Counted from the first letter of the stretch, positions 16,769 to 25,733 are shown. The stretch: DNA of 64,000 bases from Streptomyces formicae (GCF_002556545.1 NZ_CP022685.1:2294001-2358000); one strand, 5' to 3'. Notes: generated by a model not told the origin, from the letters alone. Numbers and translations are program-made.

Positions 16769-17779
16769 TCAGGTGTACGAGATGTAGACGTCCGTCTCCA
16801 GGTCGGCCCGGGTGGGCAGGGGCGCGACCCGCGCCTCCGCGACCGCCTCGTCGATCAGCGTCGCCACCTCGGAGTCGATGGCGTCGAGCTGCCCCGCGGT
16901 GAGCTCGCCGGTGCCGGTCACCGCGGTGCGGAAGCGGGTGAGGCAGTCGAGTTCGGCGCGGGCGCGCTGCACCTCGTCCGCCCGGTAGGTCTGCTGGTCG
17001 CCCTCGAAGTGCCCGTAGTAGCGGGTGAGTCCGACCTCGATGAGGGTGGGGCCGCCGCCCGCGCGGGCCCGCTCGACCGCCTCGCCCGCCGCCTCGTGCA
17101 CGGCGAAGAAGTCGAAGCCGTCGACGGTCACGCCCGGCATGCCGAAGGCCGCGGCGCGGGCCGCGATGGAGCCGCCGCCGACGGACCACTCGGCGGCCGT
17201 GGCCTCCGCGTAGCCGTTGTTCTCGGCGACGAAGACGGCGGGCAGGTGCCAGACCGACGCGAGGTTGAGGGACTCCAGGGTGGTGCCCTGGTTGCTGCCA
17301 CCGTCACCGAAGAAGGCGACGGCCACGCCGCCGTCCCCGCGCACCTTGGCGGCGAGCGCGGCGCCGCAGACCAGGGGCGGTCCGCCGCCGACGATGCCGT
17401 TGGCGCCGAGCATGCCCTTGGAGAGGTCGGCGATGTGCATCGAGCCGCCCTTGCCGTGGCAGGAGCCCGTCGTACGCCCGTAGATCTCGGCCATCATCGC
17501 CTTCACGTCGACGTTCTTGGCGATGCAGTGGCCATGGCCCCGGTGGGTGGATGCCAGCACGTCGCGCTCGTCGTCGAGGTGGGCGCAGACGCCGGTCGCG
17601 GATGCCTCCTCACCCGCGTAGAGGTGGACGAAGCCGGGGATGTCGCCGGTCGCGAACTCCTCGTGGAGCCGCTCCTCGAAGTCACGGATGGTACGCATCG
17701 TGCGGTACGCGTCGAGCAGCGCGGGCCCGTCCAGGCCGTGCGCGCGGGAGACCCCGGATGTCCGGAGGGTGTCGGTCAC
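16769..17779 (-). CDS. acoA: Acetoin-dehydrogenase-type E1 component, alpha subunit
   Basis: A 336-residue TPP-binding subunit. The TPP motif runs from FFGDGGSNQGTTLES to VFVAENN. The strings HLYAGEEASATGV, STHRGHGHCIAKNVDVKAMM, TGSCHGKGGSMHI and GMLGANGIVGGGPPL match AcoA-type enzymes closely. The GTG start has GGAG 7 bp upstream. It is the first gene of a two-gene unit with acoB. The substrate assignment (acetoin) is by resemblance. A general 2-oxoacid or acetoin enzyme that borrows E2/E3 from elsewhere is also possible. Confidence 0.85.
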   Translation of the reverse strand: MTDTLRTSGVSRAHGLDGPALLDAYRTMRTIRDFEERLHEEFATGDIPGFVHLYAGEEASATGVCAHLDDERDVLASTHRGHGHCIAKNVDVKAMMAEIYGRTTGSCHGKGGSMHIADLSKGMLGANGIVGGGPPLVCGAALAAKVRGDGGVAVAFFGDGGSNQGTTLESLNLASVWHLPAVFVAENNGYAEATAAEWSVGGGSIAARAAAFGMPGVTVDGFDFFAVHEAAGEAVERARAGGGPTLIEVGLTRYYGHFEGDQQTYRADEVQRARAELDCLTRFRTAVTGTGELTAGQLDAIDSEVATLIDEAVAEARVAPLPTRADLETDVYISYT

Positions 17780-18120
17780 GGAATAACTCCTCTGCCTGTA
17801 CGGGTGTGGAGTCGCGTCCGTGGGTCATGCCACTGCCGACCGCGCCGACCGGGCAAGAGTTGCCCGGGGTTGCAACCGTCCGGATGGCTCATGGTCATCG
17901 TCAGCTGTGGCGGGCGCCCCGGGCGTGCACCGGGTACGCCCTGGCGCTGTGCGCACGCGCCCTGCCCCCGCCGGGCGGCCACCGCGACGGTGCCCGTTTC
18001 CCGTTCCGGGACGGGGACCGGATTGGCCGGATCGGCCGGATCAGAGAACGGCGGAGCCGCGCCGCCCTCCGTCTGGCGGTAGTTGCTGATGGGCCGCTGC
18101 CTCTTGGCCCCTCGGCCGTC
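17780..18120. other. 341-bp intergenic region
   Basis: Between the start of the acetoin operon and the end of a small upstream gene on the same strand. It should contain the aco promoter. Around 18016-18045 it carries a short GGCCGGAT-type direct repeat, three imperfect copies. I see no convincing coding frame, RNA gene or strong hairpin. Confidence 0.5.
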
Positions 18121-18315
18121 TCACGCGACGGCCGCCATCGGTTCGGCGCCCTCCTGATCGCGCACGATCACCAGGAAGGCGTCGGTGGCGAGGTCCATCA
18201 CGACCTCCGCGCGCTGCCCTTCCTGGCGGCGGGCCCTGGCGAACTCCTCGGCCGGCCACGACCCGCGCGGTCCGCCCGCGGGAAACCGCTCCAACACCAC
18301 TCGTCCGTTCATCAT
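18121..18315 (-). CDS. Small hypothetical protein (64 aa)
   Basis: A 64-residue protein starting MMNGRVVLERFPAGG. A strong GGGGGAG ribosome-binding site lies just before the paired ATGs. The middle is charged (EEFARARRQEGQR), and the second half looks beta-rich (AEVVMDLATDAFLVIV). No known family. Codon positions follow the local pattern, and the good ribosome-binding site makes a real gene likely. It precedes acoAB on the same strand, but 340 bp separates them. Confidence 0.6.
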   Translation of the reverse strand: MMNGRVVLERFPAGGPRGSWPAEEFARARRQEGQRAEVVMDLATDAFLVIVRDQEGAEPMAAVA

Positions 18316-18500
18316 GATCCTGCTCCCCCGTGCGATGCGTTCGGTCGTACCGAGCTGTACCGAGCGGTCCCGAGATATACCGGCGCTCGTACTGATGAGA
18401 ACGCGCGCGACACCCCTCAGGGCTCGCAACGTGACCGAACCGACACGGAGTTGAGGCAATGTCCAGGGTTCTCCCCGAGCCCCCGGCTCAGGGAGGCGAC

Positions 18501-19184
18501 TCAGTCCTCGTACTCGTCGTGGTAGCGCACTCGCGCACTGCCCGCGGGCGCCCCGAGCGCGGAGGCCCGCCCCTTGGGCTCCTCCCACTCCTCCTGGCGG
18601 CCCAGCGCGGTGAGGTCGAGCAGGGCGGTGGTGAAGCCGATGCCGTCCAGGCCGCGGGCGAACGTGCCGTACGTGTGGTAGATCCGGTCGCCGTCGCGCA
18701 GGAAGCAGTTGATCCCCGGTACGTCGCGCGGCTCCTCGGGGAACGACGCCTGGAAGTCGTAGTTGAAGTCGCCGCCGTTGGTCGAGTACCAGGGCACGGT
18801 CCAGCCCATCCGGGCCTTGAAGGACAGCAGCGTGGTGAACGGCGCGCGGGAGACCGCGACGAAGTTCGTGCCCCTGGCCCGCAGGTGTGCGAGGTGCCCG
18901 ATCTGGTCGAGGAATCCGGAGCAGCTGCGGCAGCCCGCGTCCCACTCGGGGGCGAACATGAAGTGGTAGACGACGAGTTGGTCGCGGCCGTCGAAGAGGT
19001 CGAGCAGGGTCGCCTTTCCGTCGGCGCCGTCGAAGTAGTACTCCTTGTCGACCTCGACCATCGGCAGCCCGCGCCGCTCGGCGTTGAGCGCGTCGCGCGC
19101 ACGGGTGGCGGCCTTCTCCTTGACGAGCAGCTCCTCACGCGCCGCGAGCCACTCCTCGCGCGTGACGATGTCCGGAAGTCCCAT
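18501..19184 (-). CDS. DUF899 thioredoxin-fold family protein
   Basis: A 227-residue protein of the DUF899 family, thioredoxin-like with unknown substrate. Typical strings are PDIVTREEWLAAREELL, KEYYFDG, LVVYHFMFAPEWDAGCRSCSGF and DGDRIYHTYGTFARG. The CRSC pair sits where a redox or metal site would be expected. The ATG at 19184 has GGAGGAG upstream. A longer in-frame start exists but has no ribosome-binding site. It is a single gene. Confidence 0.88.
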   Translation of the reverse strand: MGLPDIVTREEWLAAREELLVKEKAATRARDALNAERRGLPMVEVDKEYYFDGADGKATLLDLFDGRDQLVVYHFMFAPEWDAGCRSCSGFLDQIGHLAHLRARGTNFVAVSRAPFTTLLSFKARMGWTVPWYSTNGGDFNYDFQASFPEEPRDVPGINCFLRDGDRIYHTYGTFARGLDGIGFTTALLDLTALGRQEEWEEPKGRASALGAPAGSARVRYHDEYED

Positions 19185-19339
19185 GGTCTTTCTCCTCCAC
19201 CCTTCGGCCGCGCTTGTCTGCACGCGTGTGTCTCCAGAGGGGTGGACCCAGGGGGTGCGCGGAACTCATCGGTTCCTGGCGGGAATTTCCGGAAAAAGTT
19301 CAGGGATTCCTTGCGTCGCAGGTCAGAGGGGTGAAGACC

Positions 19340-20728
19340 CTACGTCTCGTACTCCTGGATGCGTCTGCCGTGGCTCCGGTCGACGAGCGCGGGCAGCAGC
19401 TCCGTCAACTCCCCGACGACGGAGGGCACGTCCACGGTCAGGAGCCGGCGGTCACGCATGAGGACCCGGCCCTCGACGATCGTGGTGCGCACGTCGGAGG
19501 AGCGGGCGCTGTGCACGAGGGTGGCGGCGAGGTCGTGCACGGGCTGGGTGTGCGGGCCCGTCAGGTCGACGAGGACGATGTCGGCGCGGCGGCCCGCGGC
19601 GATGCTCCCGACCCGCTCGCCGAGCCCGACGGCCCGCGCGCTCTGCAGGGTGGCGTGGTGCAGGGCCTGGCGGGCGGTGAGCCACGTCGGGTCGCGCTCG
19701 ACGTACTTCTGGACGAGCGCGGTGAGCGTCATGGACTCCCACACGTCGAGGGTGTTGTTGGACGCCGCGCCGTCGGTGGCCAGGCCCACCGGGACGCCCG
19801 CGTCGCGCAGGGCCCGCACGGGTGTGGTGTCCCAGCCGAACTTCAGATAGCCGCGGGGCGCGCAGGCCACGGCGACGCGTCCGGTGGCGCGGCGCAGCAC
19901 GGGCAGGTCGCGCGCCGGATCGAGTCCCGTGGCGTGGGCGATGAGCAGGTCGCCGTCCAGGAGCCCGGCGCGCTCCAGGATCTCCAGGGGCGTACGGCCG
20001 TGCCTGGCCAGGCTGTTGTCGGTCTGCGCGCGGTCCTCCGCGGCGTGGATGTGCACCAACAGGCCGTGTTCCCCGGCGAGTTCGGCGGTCGCGGCGAGGT
20101 CGTCCCGATCGACGGTGTAGGGGGCGTGCGGCGCGAGGCAGGTGGTGATGCGGCCGCCCGCCGCGCCTTGCCGCCGCAGCGCGAAGTCGAGCGAGGCGGC
20201 CCGCCCTTCGGGCCCCTGCGAGCTGAAGTACGCCTGGCCGAGCACGGCCCGCAGGCCGCTCTCCTCGGTGACGGCGGCCACCGTGTCCATCGCGAAGTAG
20301 TGGTCGGCGAAGGTGGTGGTGCCGCCCCGGATCATCTCGGCGCAGGCGAGCCGGGTGCCGAGTTCGACCACGCGATCGGTCAGCTGCGACTCGATGGGCC
20401 AGATCCAGTCGTTGAACCACTCGTCGGCAGGCAGGTCCTCGGCGACGCCGCGCAGGGCCACCATCGGCGCGTGCGTATGGCAGTTGATCAGGCCGGGGAG
20501 TGCGACGGTGCCGCGCCCGTCGATGCGTTCGGCGGCGTCGAGAGCGGCCGCTTCGGCCGCCGAGGTGACGGCGACGACGACCCCGTCGCGTACGAGGGCC
20601 GCCGCGTCCTCGGCGAAGGAGATCTCCTCGTCGGGCCCGTGGACCAGGACCGCGCAGCCCGTCACGACGAGATCGAAGCGGTCCTCGGCGACGAGTGCAG
20701 CGGGGCCTTGTGCGGGAGACGGCGTCAT
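19340..20728 (-). CDS. Amidohydrolase, 8-oxoguanine / S-adenosylhomocysteine deaminase-like
   Basis: A 462-residue cytosolic metal-dependent deaminase of the chlorohydrolase/TrzN subfamily. The zinc ligands are visible: NCHTHAPM (HxH), LVHIHAAED (His) and LATDGAASNN (Asp). The string LRGVAEDLPADEWFNDWIWPIE and the composite N-/C-terminal beta domain fit 5-methylthioadenosine/SAH deaminases and related guanine or 8-oxoguanine deaminases. The exact substrate cannot be set from the sequence. The ATG at 20728 is chosen because the longer extension is Arg/Ala-rich with no domain. It is divergent from the EEP gene. Confidence 0.85.
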   Translation of the reverse strand: MTPSPAQGPAALVAEDRFDLVVTGCAVLVHGPDEEISFAEDAAALVRDGVVVAVTSAAEAAALDAAERIDGRGTVALPGLINCHTHAPMVALRGVAEDLPADEWFNDWIWPIESQLTDRVVELGTRLACAEMIRGGTTTFADHYFAMDTVAAVTEESGLRAVLGQAYFSSQGPEGRAASLDFALRRQGAAGGRITTCLAPHAPYTVDRDDLAATAELAGEHGLLVHIHAAEDRAQTDNSLARHGRTPLEILERAGLLDGDLLIAHATGLDPARDLPVLRRATGRVAVACAPRGYLKFGWDTTPVRALRDAGVPVGLATDGAASNNTLDVWESMTLTALVQKYVERDPTWLTARQALHHATLQSARAVGLGERVGSIAAGRRADIVLVDLTGPHTQPVHDLAATLVHSARSSDVRTTIVEGRVLMRDRRLLTVDVPSVVGELTELLPALVDRSHGRRIQEYET

Positions 20729-20847
20729 CTCTTCAAGGTAGCGGGAGTGCGCATCCGGCCACTCTGTCGCGCGGGTGGATTCGCGGGCACGCTGAGCCCA
20801 GTTCGCGGGCACGTCGAGCCCGGACAGCGCACGGCGAGGAGTCGGCC

Positions 20848-21804
20848 ATGATCATTGGGACCTGGAACCTGGAGAACCTCTACCGCCCCGGCGGCCCCTT
20901 CGGCCCCAAGGACAAGACGGCGTACGAGACGAAGCTGGCCTCGCTCGCGGCGACGATCAACGCGCTGCAACCGCAGGTCCTCGGCGTCCAGGAGGTCGGC
21001 GACCCGGCCGCCTTGGAAGACCTCACCGCCCTGCTCGAAGGCACCTGGCACATCACGCTCTCGGAGCACCCGGACGACCGGGGCATCCGGGTCGGCTTCC
21101 TCACCAGCCTGCCGGTCTTCGTCGTCGCCGACCGGGTCGCCTTCCCCGAGCGGCTGCGCCCCGTGCAGAGCGAGGACTCGGGCGGGACGGTGGCGCGGGC
21201 GGGCCGCGGGGTGCTCGCGGTGACGGTGTCGACGCGGGCGTTCTTCTTCGACGCGGTGGTCTGCCACCTCAAGTCGAAGCTGATCTCCTATCCCGGCGGC
21301 CGCTTCCAGCCGCACGACGAGGGCGAGCGCGCACGGTACGGCGCGTACGCCCTGTACCGGCGCACGGCCGAGGCGACCGTGGTGCGCGCCCTGGCCGACG
21401 AGCTCCTGAAGGGCGACGGCCGCGAGCACGACGTGGCCGTGCTCGGCGACCTCAACGACGAGGTGGCGGCCGCGACGACCCAGCTCCTGCTCGGCCCGCC
21501 GGGATCCGAGATCGGCACGCCGGGCCACGACCACCCCGACAAGGGGGACGCGGCGCGGCTGTGGGACGTGGCCCCGCTGATCCCGGCCGAGCAGCGCTTC
21601 TCCCGCATCCACGCGGGTCGCCGCGAACTCATCGACCACATCCTGATGAGCCGCGGTCTGCTCGACCACGTGCGCACGGCGGGCACGGGCGCGCCGGGCG
21701 CCTCCTCCGCGGCGCTGCCTTCGGTCGCGGACGGGGACCCCGCGGTGCGCAGGGACGCGCCGGGTTCGGACCACGCGCCGGTGTGGGCGCGGATCCAGCC
21801 CTGA
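20848..21804 (+). CDS. Endonuclease/exonuclease/phosphatase-family protein
   Basis: A 318-residue EEP-fold hydrolase. Motifs in order: GTWNLENLY, VLGVQEVGD (catalytic Glu), AVVCHLKSKL, VLGDLNDE (Asp/Asn pair) and GSDHAPVWARI (C-terminal Asp-His). It could cleave DNA, RNA or a phosphodiester-containing small molecule. No signal peptide is present, so it acts in the cytoplasm. The ATG at 20848 has GCGAGGAG upstream. It is convergent with the PI-PLC gene. Confidence 0.88.
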   Translation: MIIGTWNLENLYRPGGPFGPKDKTAYETKLASLAATINALQPQVLGVQEVGDPAALEDLTALLEGTWHITLSEHPDDRGIRVGFLTSLPVFVVADRVAFPERLRPVQSEDSGGTVARAGRGVLAVTVSTRAFFFDAVVCHLKSKLISYPGGRFQPHDEGERARYGAYALYRRTAEATVVRALADELLKGDGREHDVAVLGDLNDEVAAATTQLLLGPPGSEIGTPGHDHPDKGDAARLWDVAPLIPAEQRFSRIHAGRRELIDHILMSRGLLDHVRTAGTGAPGASSAALPSVADGDPAVRRDAPGSDHAPVWARIQP

Positions 21805-21835
21805 GGGTCGTCGGCGACGGGGCCTGTCGGTGGGC

Positions 21836-22921
21836 TCAGCCGCGCGGCAGCACCATCGAGAGCACGTCCGGCAGCGGCGTCCAGTCGGCCGACACGATGC
21901 TGGCGTGCCGACCCGCGAGCAGGGCGACCCGTTCCCTGGCCTGTGCCTCCGTCGGATGCGTGCCGTCGATGGCGGGGGCCACCTTGTGGGCGTCGGTCAT
22001 GACGACGAGATAGCGCCGGTCGGCGTACCACCGGGTGTCGATGCCGCCGCCCGCGTACGCGGAGGCGTCCCCGTCGAACAGCACGAACCACGGCCGGATC
22101 GTCGCGTCCGTGTAGCGCCCGCGCGGATCGCCCGCCTCCGCACCGAGCACGGCGGGGAAGGCGGCGGCGTCGCCGAGCCGTCCCCTGCCCGCGAGGTCGC
22201 GCAGATGGGTGGCGTACTCGCGGTCGGTCCACAGGGTGTCGGCGGGGTTGCCCTGCTCGACGGTGCCGGGGATCAGCTCGACCACGAACTTCCCCGCGAG
22301 TTCGGCGCGTCCCGGCCAGCCCTTGTCGCGTACGGCCTCGTCGAGGGTGGCGTGCCCTCCGGCCAGCTGTCCCGGCCGGTACACGGCGTCGCCGAGCTTG
22401 CTCTTCAGGAGCGCGTCGAGTTCGGCGGGCCCGCGCCCGCCGCGCGCCTGGAACCCGTCCTTCATCTCGACCTTGAGGAGGACGGGCCGGTGGCCGGGGT
22501 GGGCGTCGTGCCAGCTGCGCATGTCCTGGAGACACCCGGCGAGGCTCTGGTTGCGGGGCTTGGTGCGCAGCTCGCCGGGGTTCTGCGCGTTCTCGCAGTT
22601 GTTGTCGTTGCCCAGCGGATTGCTGTGCGACACCCGCCATCCGCTGCCGAACACATTGGTCCACACGTCGAGTTCGAGCATCCCGGCGCCCGAGTCGAGG
22701 GCATCGGCGAAGTACGGGTACTTCCCCTTCTCGTACGCGTTGTGCACCCCGACGCCGGTGGTGGCGGAGTACGCGGAATCCGCGGGGCCCGGCGCGGGCT
22801 CGTCGGCGCCGGAATCACCCGCCGCCCCTGACGACACCGCGCCACCGAGGACGGCCCAGCTCACCAGGGCCCCCACCAGCAGCCCACCCGCACCTCTGCG
22901 CCCCACCATCACACCGACCAC
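21836..22921 (-). CDS. Secreted Ca2+-dependent phosphatidylinositol-specific phospholipase C
   Basis: A 361-residue exported enzyme. A signal peptide (about 1-34, with GGLLVGALVSWAVLGGAV) is followed by a PI-PLC fold of the calcium-dependent Streptomyces type. GVHNAYEK carries the first catalytic His. GMLELDVW supplies acidic metal ligands. WRVSHSNPLGNDNNC carries the second His, and RPVLLKVEMKDG follows. It would cleave phosphatidylinositol outside the cell. It is a single gene with a 190-bp upstream gap. Confidence 0.85.
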   Translation of the reverse strand: MVGVMVGRRGAGGLLVGALVSWAVLGGAVSSGAAGDSGADEPAPGPADSAYSATTGVGVHNAYEKGKYPYFADALDSGAGMLELDVWTNVFGSGWRVSHSNPLGNDNNCENAQNPGELRTKPRNQSLAGCLQDMRSWHDAHPGHRPVLLKVEMKDGFQARGGRGPAELDALLKSKLGDAVYRPGQLAGGHATLDEAVRDKGWPGRAELAGKFVVELIPGTVEQGNPADTLWTDREYATHLRDLAGRGRLGDAAAFPAVLGAEAGDPRGRYTDATIRPWFVLFDGDASAYAGGGIDTRWYADRRYLVVMTDAHKVAPAIDGTHPTEAQARERVALLAGRHASIVSADWTPLPDVLSMVLPRG

Positions 22922-23111
22922 TCCTCACCCACCGGCATCCGCCGAGCCCACTCGTCTCCACCGACCGGCCGGAGCGGCCAAGTCCCCCGCAAGGTAAGGG
23001 AGTCGAGTGACGCAGGGGAAGACGGCGGCTTACGGCCATGGGCGGGATCCGAGCGCACCGGAGTGACATGACACGATGGCGGGTCGTGCGAGCCCGCTAC
23101 GAAAGGACCCG

Positions 23112-23651
23112 ATGGACGACGGCTGGCCCGACCTCCCCGGCGACATGGCCCTGTCGATCCGGATCCCCGAGGCGAACCCGCTGGTGAGAGCGGACTTCCC
23201 GGCCCATGTGACGGTGCTCTACCCGTTCCTCGACGCCGCGCGCCTCACCCCGTCGACGGACCGCGCCCTGACCTCGCTCTTCACCGCGGCGGCCCCCTTC
23301 ACGCTGAAGTTCACGGAGTTCCGCCGCTACCCGGGCGTCCTCTACCTCCCGCCCGAGCCCGAGGACCCCCTGCGCGCCCTCACCCGCGCCCTCACCGAAC
23401 GCTGGCCGGAAGCGGTTCCCTACCGGGGCGTCTTCACCCCGCCCCTGGCGCCGCACCTGACCCTCGCGAACCACGAGGGCCCGGACACGTACGAGGCGGC
23501 CTACGACGCGCTGGAACAGGAACTCGCCCCGTACCTGCCACTCGTCAGCCACGTGAGCACCGTCCACCTGATCGTGACGGACGGGCCGGGGACGGGGTGG
23601 CGGGACCTCAAGACGTACGGGTTGGGGCCGGACCGGCACGGCTCTCTGTGA
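23112..23651 (+). CDS. 2'-5' RNA ligase-family (2H phosphoesterase) protein
   Basis: A 179-residue 2H phosphoesterase. The two HxT motifs are HVTVLYPF (about 38) and HLTLANHE (about 117), symmetrically placed as in LigT/ThpR-like enzymes. It probably acts on cyclic phosphates or nucleotide 2'-5' linkages, but the substrate is unknown. The ATG at 23112 has GAAAGGA 6 bp upstream and is preferred to an ATG at 23076. Confidence 0.88.
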   Translation: MDDGWPDLPGDMALSIRIPEANPLVRADFPAHVTVLYPFLDAARLTPSTDRALTSLFTAAAPFTLKFTEFRRYPGVLYLPPEPEDPLRALTRALTERWPEAVPYRGVFTPPLAPHLTLANHEGPDTYEAAYDALEQELAPYLPLVSHVSTVHLIVTDGPGTGWRDLKTYGLGPDRHGSL

Positions 23652-23821
23652 CGGGCGCGCGAAGCGGGTGTGAATCCGGCGGGCGGGAATCAGGCCACAT
23701 CGCCGGAAACGGGGCGGATGCGACGCGCGTGTCCGCTACGGTTTGCCGCCGTTATGGGTCTGCGGCTCCCGCACCCGCGGGGGTCGACCGCCCGTACTCC
23801 TGACCGAAAGGGACCCGCCCC

Positions 23822-24310
23822 GTGGCTCTCACCCTCTCTCGCATCTCCCGCACCCGTCTCGCCGTGGCCGGTGCCGTGACGGCGGTCCTCGCGGTCGGCG
23901 CGCCCGCGGCATACGCCTCGCTGGACGACGGGACGGGCCCGTCGTCCTCGACGGCGGCCACCACGACGGTCACCCGCGGCAAGCCCTTCCACGAGACGCG
24001 GCTCTTCTTCGGCACCGAGCGCCCCGACGGCGGCCCCGCCGTCACCGACAAGCAGTTCATGGCCTTCATCGACAAGGAAGTGACGCCCGGCTTCCCCGAC
24101 GGGCTGACCATCCAGGACGGCCGCGGCCAGTGGCGCGACTCCAACGGCAAGATCGAGCGCGAGCGTTCGTACGAGCTGATCCTGCTGTACCCGACGGCCG
24201 AGGAGAAGAAGCGGGACGTCCAGATCGAGGAGATCCGCAGCGATTACGAGAAGGCGTTCGCGCAGGATTCCGTGGCGCGGCTGGATGACAGGACTCGGGT
24301 GGACTTCTGA
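23822..24310 (+). CDS. Exported DUF3574 protein
   Basis: A 162-residue secreted or lipid-free exported protein. The signal peptide covers about residues 1-32 (TRLAVAGAVTAVLAVGAPAAYA, AxA cleavage). DUF3574 follows: FHETRLFFGTERPDG, VTDKQFMAFIDKEVTPGFPDGLT, ELILLYP and YEKAFAQDSVARLDD. The function is unknown. The GTG start has a weak ribosome-binding site (GAAAGGGA 9 bp upstream). It is convergent with the nucleotidyltransferase. Confidence 0.88.
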   Translation: MALTLSRISRTRLAVAGAVTAVLAVGAPAAYASLDDGTGPSSSTAATTTVTRGKPFHETRLFFGTERPDGGPAVTDKQFMAFIDKEVTPGFPDGLTIQDGRGQWRDSNGKIERERSYELILLYPTAEEKKRDVQIEEIRSDYEKAFAQDSVARLDDRTRVDF

Positions 24311-24330
24311 GCGGAGCGGTCGCCGTACGG

Positions 24331-24353
24331 GCGGCGCCCACACGGGGCGCCGC
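24331..24353. terminator. Bidirectional terminator hairpin
   Basis: GCGGCGCCC-ACACG-GGGCGCCGC is a perfect 9-bp stem with a 5-base loop. It sits between the convergent DUF3574 and nucleotidyltransferase genes and can serve both. Confidence 0.7.
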
Positions 24354-24361
24354 ACCGGAGC

Positions 24362-25138
24362 TCAGCTGCCCGACGCGGCCTGCGCGGCTGCCTCGATCAA
24401 CCGCTCGACCTCGTCGATCACCCCGACCAGCGGCTCGCCGCCTGTGCCCGCACGGGCGCCCGCGAGCACGTGGTCCACGCCCCGCAGTCCCGCCCTCTCC
24501 AGCAGCCGCTTCTCGTTGGTGACCCACTCGCCGCGCGCGGCGAGCACCGCGTGGGCCGCCTCCATGGCGGCGACGGCGACGGCGCCCGCGACCTCGGTGC
24601 GGTGGCCGCGCGGGGCGTTGTTGGCTCGGGCGTACGCAAGACGCATGCGGGCCCGGCCGAGCCAGACGCCGGGGGCCTCGGCGCGCAGGGCGGCCGGGTA
24701 GCCGGGGCGGGGCAGCTCGCCCCTGAGGACCTGGTTGACACCGAGCTCGGCCACGACCAAGTAACTGGGAATTCCCGCGAGATGGAACATCAGCGGCTCC
24801 CAGCGGAACCGCCCCGCCTCGGCCTCCGCCAGCTCGTGCTCGACGACGTCGAGATCGCGGTAGTGCACGTCGACGCTCCGCCCGTCGACGGTGAGCCAGG
24901 CCCCGCCGTTGAAGACACCGCCGCCCCACTCCCCGATCCCGGAGACCTCGCCCTCCCAGCCGACCTTGCGCAACTCGTCGGGGTCGAACGAGGGTCCCCG
25001 GTAGTAGACGGCAGTGTCCCAGTCACTCTCGGGCGAATGAGTCCCTTGCGCGCGCGAGCCGCCGAGGGTGACGGCGAGCACGCCGGGAAGGGCCCCGAGC
25101 CGGTCGGCGACGTGGTCGAGAAAGGCTTCTTCACTCAT
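24362..25138 (-). CDS. Nucleotidyltransferase-domain protein (MNT-type)
   Basis: A 258-residue protein with an N-terminal DNA polymerase beta-like nucleotidyltransferase fold. GGSRAQGTHSPESDWDTAVYY gives the GS and D-x-D metal pair, and RSVDVHYRD gives the third Asp. The remaining part (about 110-255) is helical, as in HEPN-like or aminoglycoside-nucleotidyltransferase tails (YARANNAPRGHRTEV). It could modify a small molecule, a protein or a tRNA. It follows, on the same strand and 24 bp apart, the gene with a RHIM-like tail, so the two are probably one unit. Confidence 0.8.
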   Translation of the reverse strand: MSEEAFLDHVADRLGALPGVLAVTLGGSRAQGTHSPESDWDTAVYYRGPSFDPDELRKVGWEGEVSGIGEWGGGVFNGGAWLTVDGRSVDVHYRDLDVVEHELAEAEAGRFRWEPLMFHLAGIPSYLVVAELGVNQVLRGELPRPGYPAALRAEAPGVWLGRARMRLAYARANNAPRGHRTEVAGAVAVAAMEAAHAVLAARGEWVTNEKRLLERAGLRGVDHVLAGARAGTGGEPLVGVIDEVERLIEAAAQAASGS

Positions 25139-25162
25139 GGCGGACTGCACGGACCGACTCCC

Positions 25163-25603
25163 TCAACGCCCTTGACGATCACGGCTGTCACCGATGGTGA
25201 GGTCCCCCACCGTATGGGCCTGGATGACCTGGCCGTGCTGCACTCCACCGCTGATGGAGTTGTGCACGACACTGCCCGATGGCCCGTCATCAGGCCCCAA
25301 CTCGGCCAGCAGCGCGCGCAACTCCGCGACGGCATCCGGATCGGCAGCCAACCTGCGCCGCAGGCGGGAGCGCCACTCGGCCCGCACGTCATCGGCGACG
25401 GCAACATCGCCGGTGTCCCGCGCGGCGACGACCTCGTCCCGCGCCTCCTCCAACTCCCCGGCGACGGCGCCCTCCTCGTCCCCGCTCCCCCGCGAGAAGA
25501 GCGCGGCAACCCGCCCCCGCACGCCCTCCCACCCATCGGTCACCATCTGCTGCACGAGCGCGGTCGCCCCCGCAGCGGCCAATGCGGTCAACTCGGCGTC
25601 CAC
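25163..25603 (-). CDS. Alpha-helical protein with C-terminal RHIM-like amyloid-type motif (Bell-like)
   Basis: A 146-residue protein (152 if the GTG at 25621 is used). The first 100 residues look helical, with a segment ATALVQQMVTDGWEGVRGR. The tail carries VHNSISGGVQHGQVIQAH followed by TVGDLTIG (coordinates about 25190-25267). This N-x-I-S-G / V-I-Q-A pattern resembles the bacterial RHIM-like amyloid signalling motifs found in actinobacterial Bell and NLR proteins. That resemblance is from memory. If it holds, the protein could be a prion-like effector or adaptor, paired here with the nucleotidyltransferase. It has no enzymatic motif. Confidence 0.62.
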   Translation of the reverse strand: MDAELTALAAAGATALVQQMVTDGWEGVRGRVAALFSRGSGDEEGAVAGELEEARDEVVAARDTGDVAVADDVRAEWRSRLRRRLAADPDAVAELRALLAELGPDDGPSGSVVHNSISGGVQHGQVIQAHTVGDLTIGDSRDRQGR

Positions 25604-25733
25604 CGAGCCCCCTTCCCTCACCGTCTAGATCTGCACGACCTTCACCGTACTGCCCCCGATGCCGTCCGCCGGAGGCCACAGCTCATCAGCTGCGGAACGT
25701 CGCTCAGTCGGCTCCAGTAACGCCCCCCACTAC

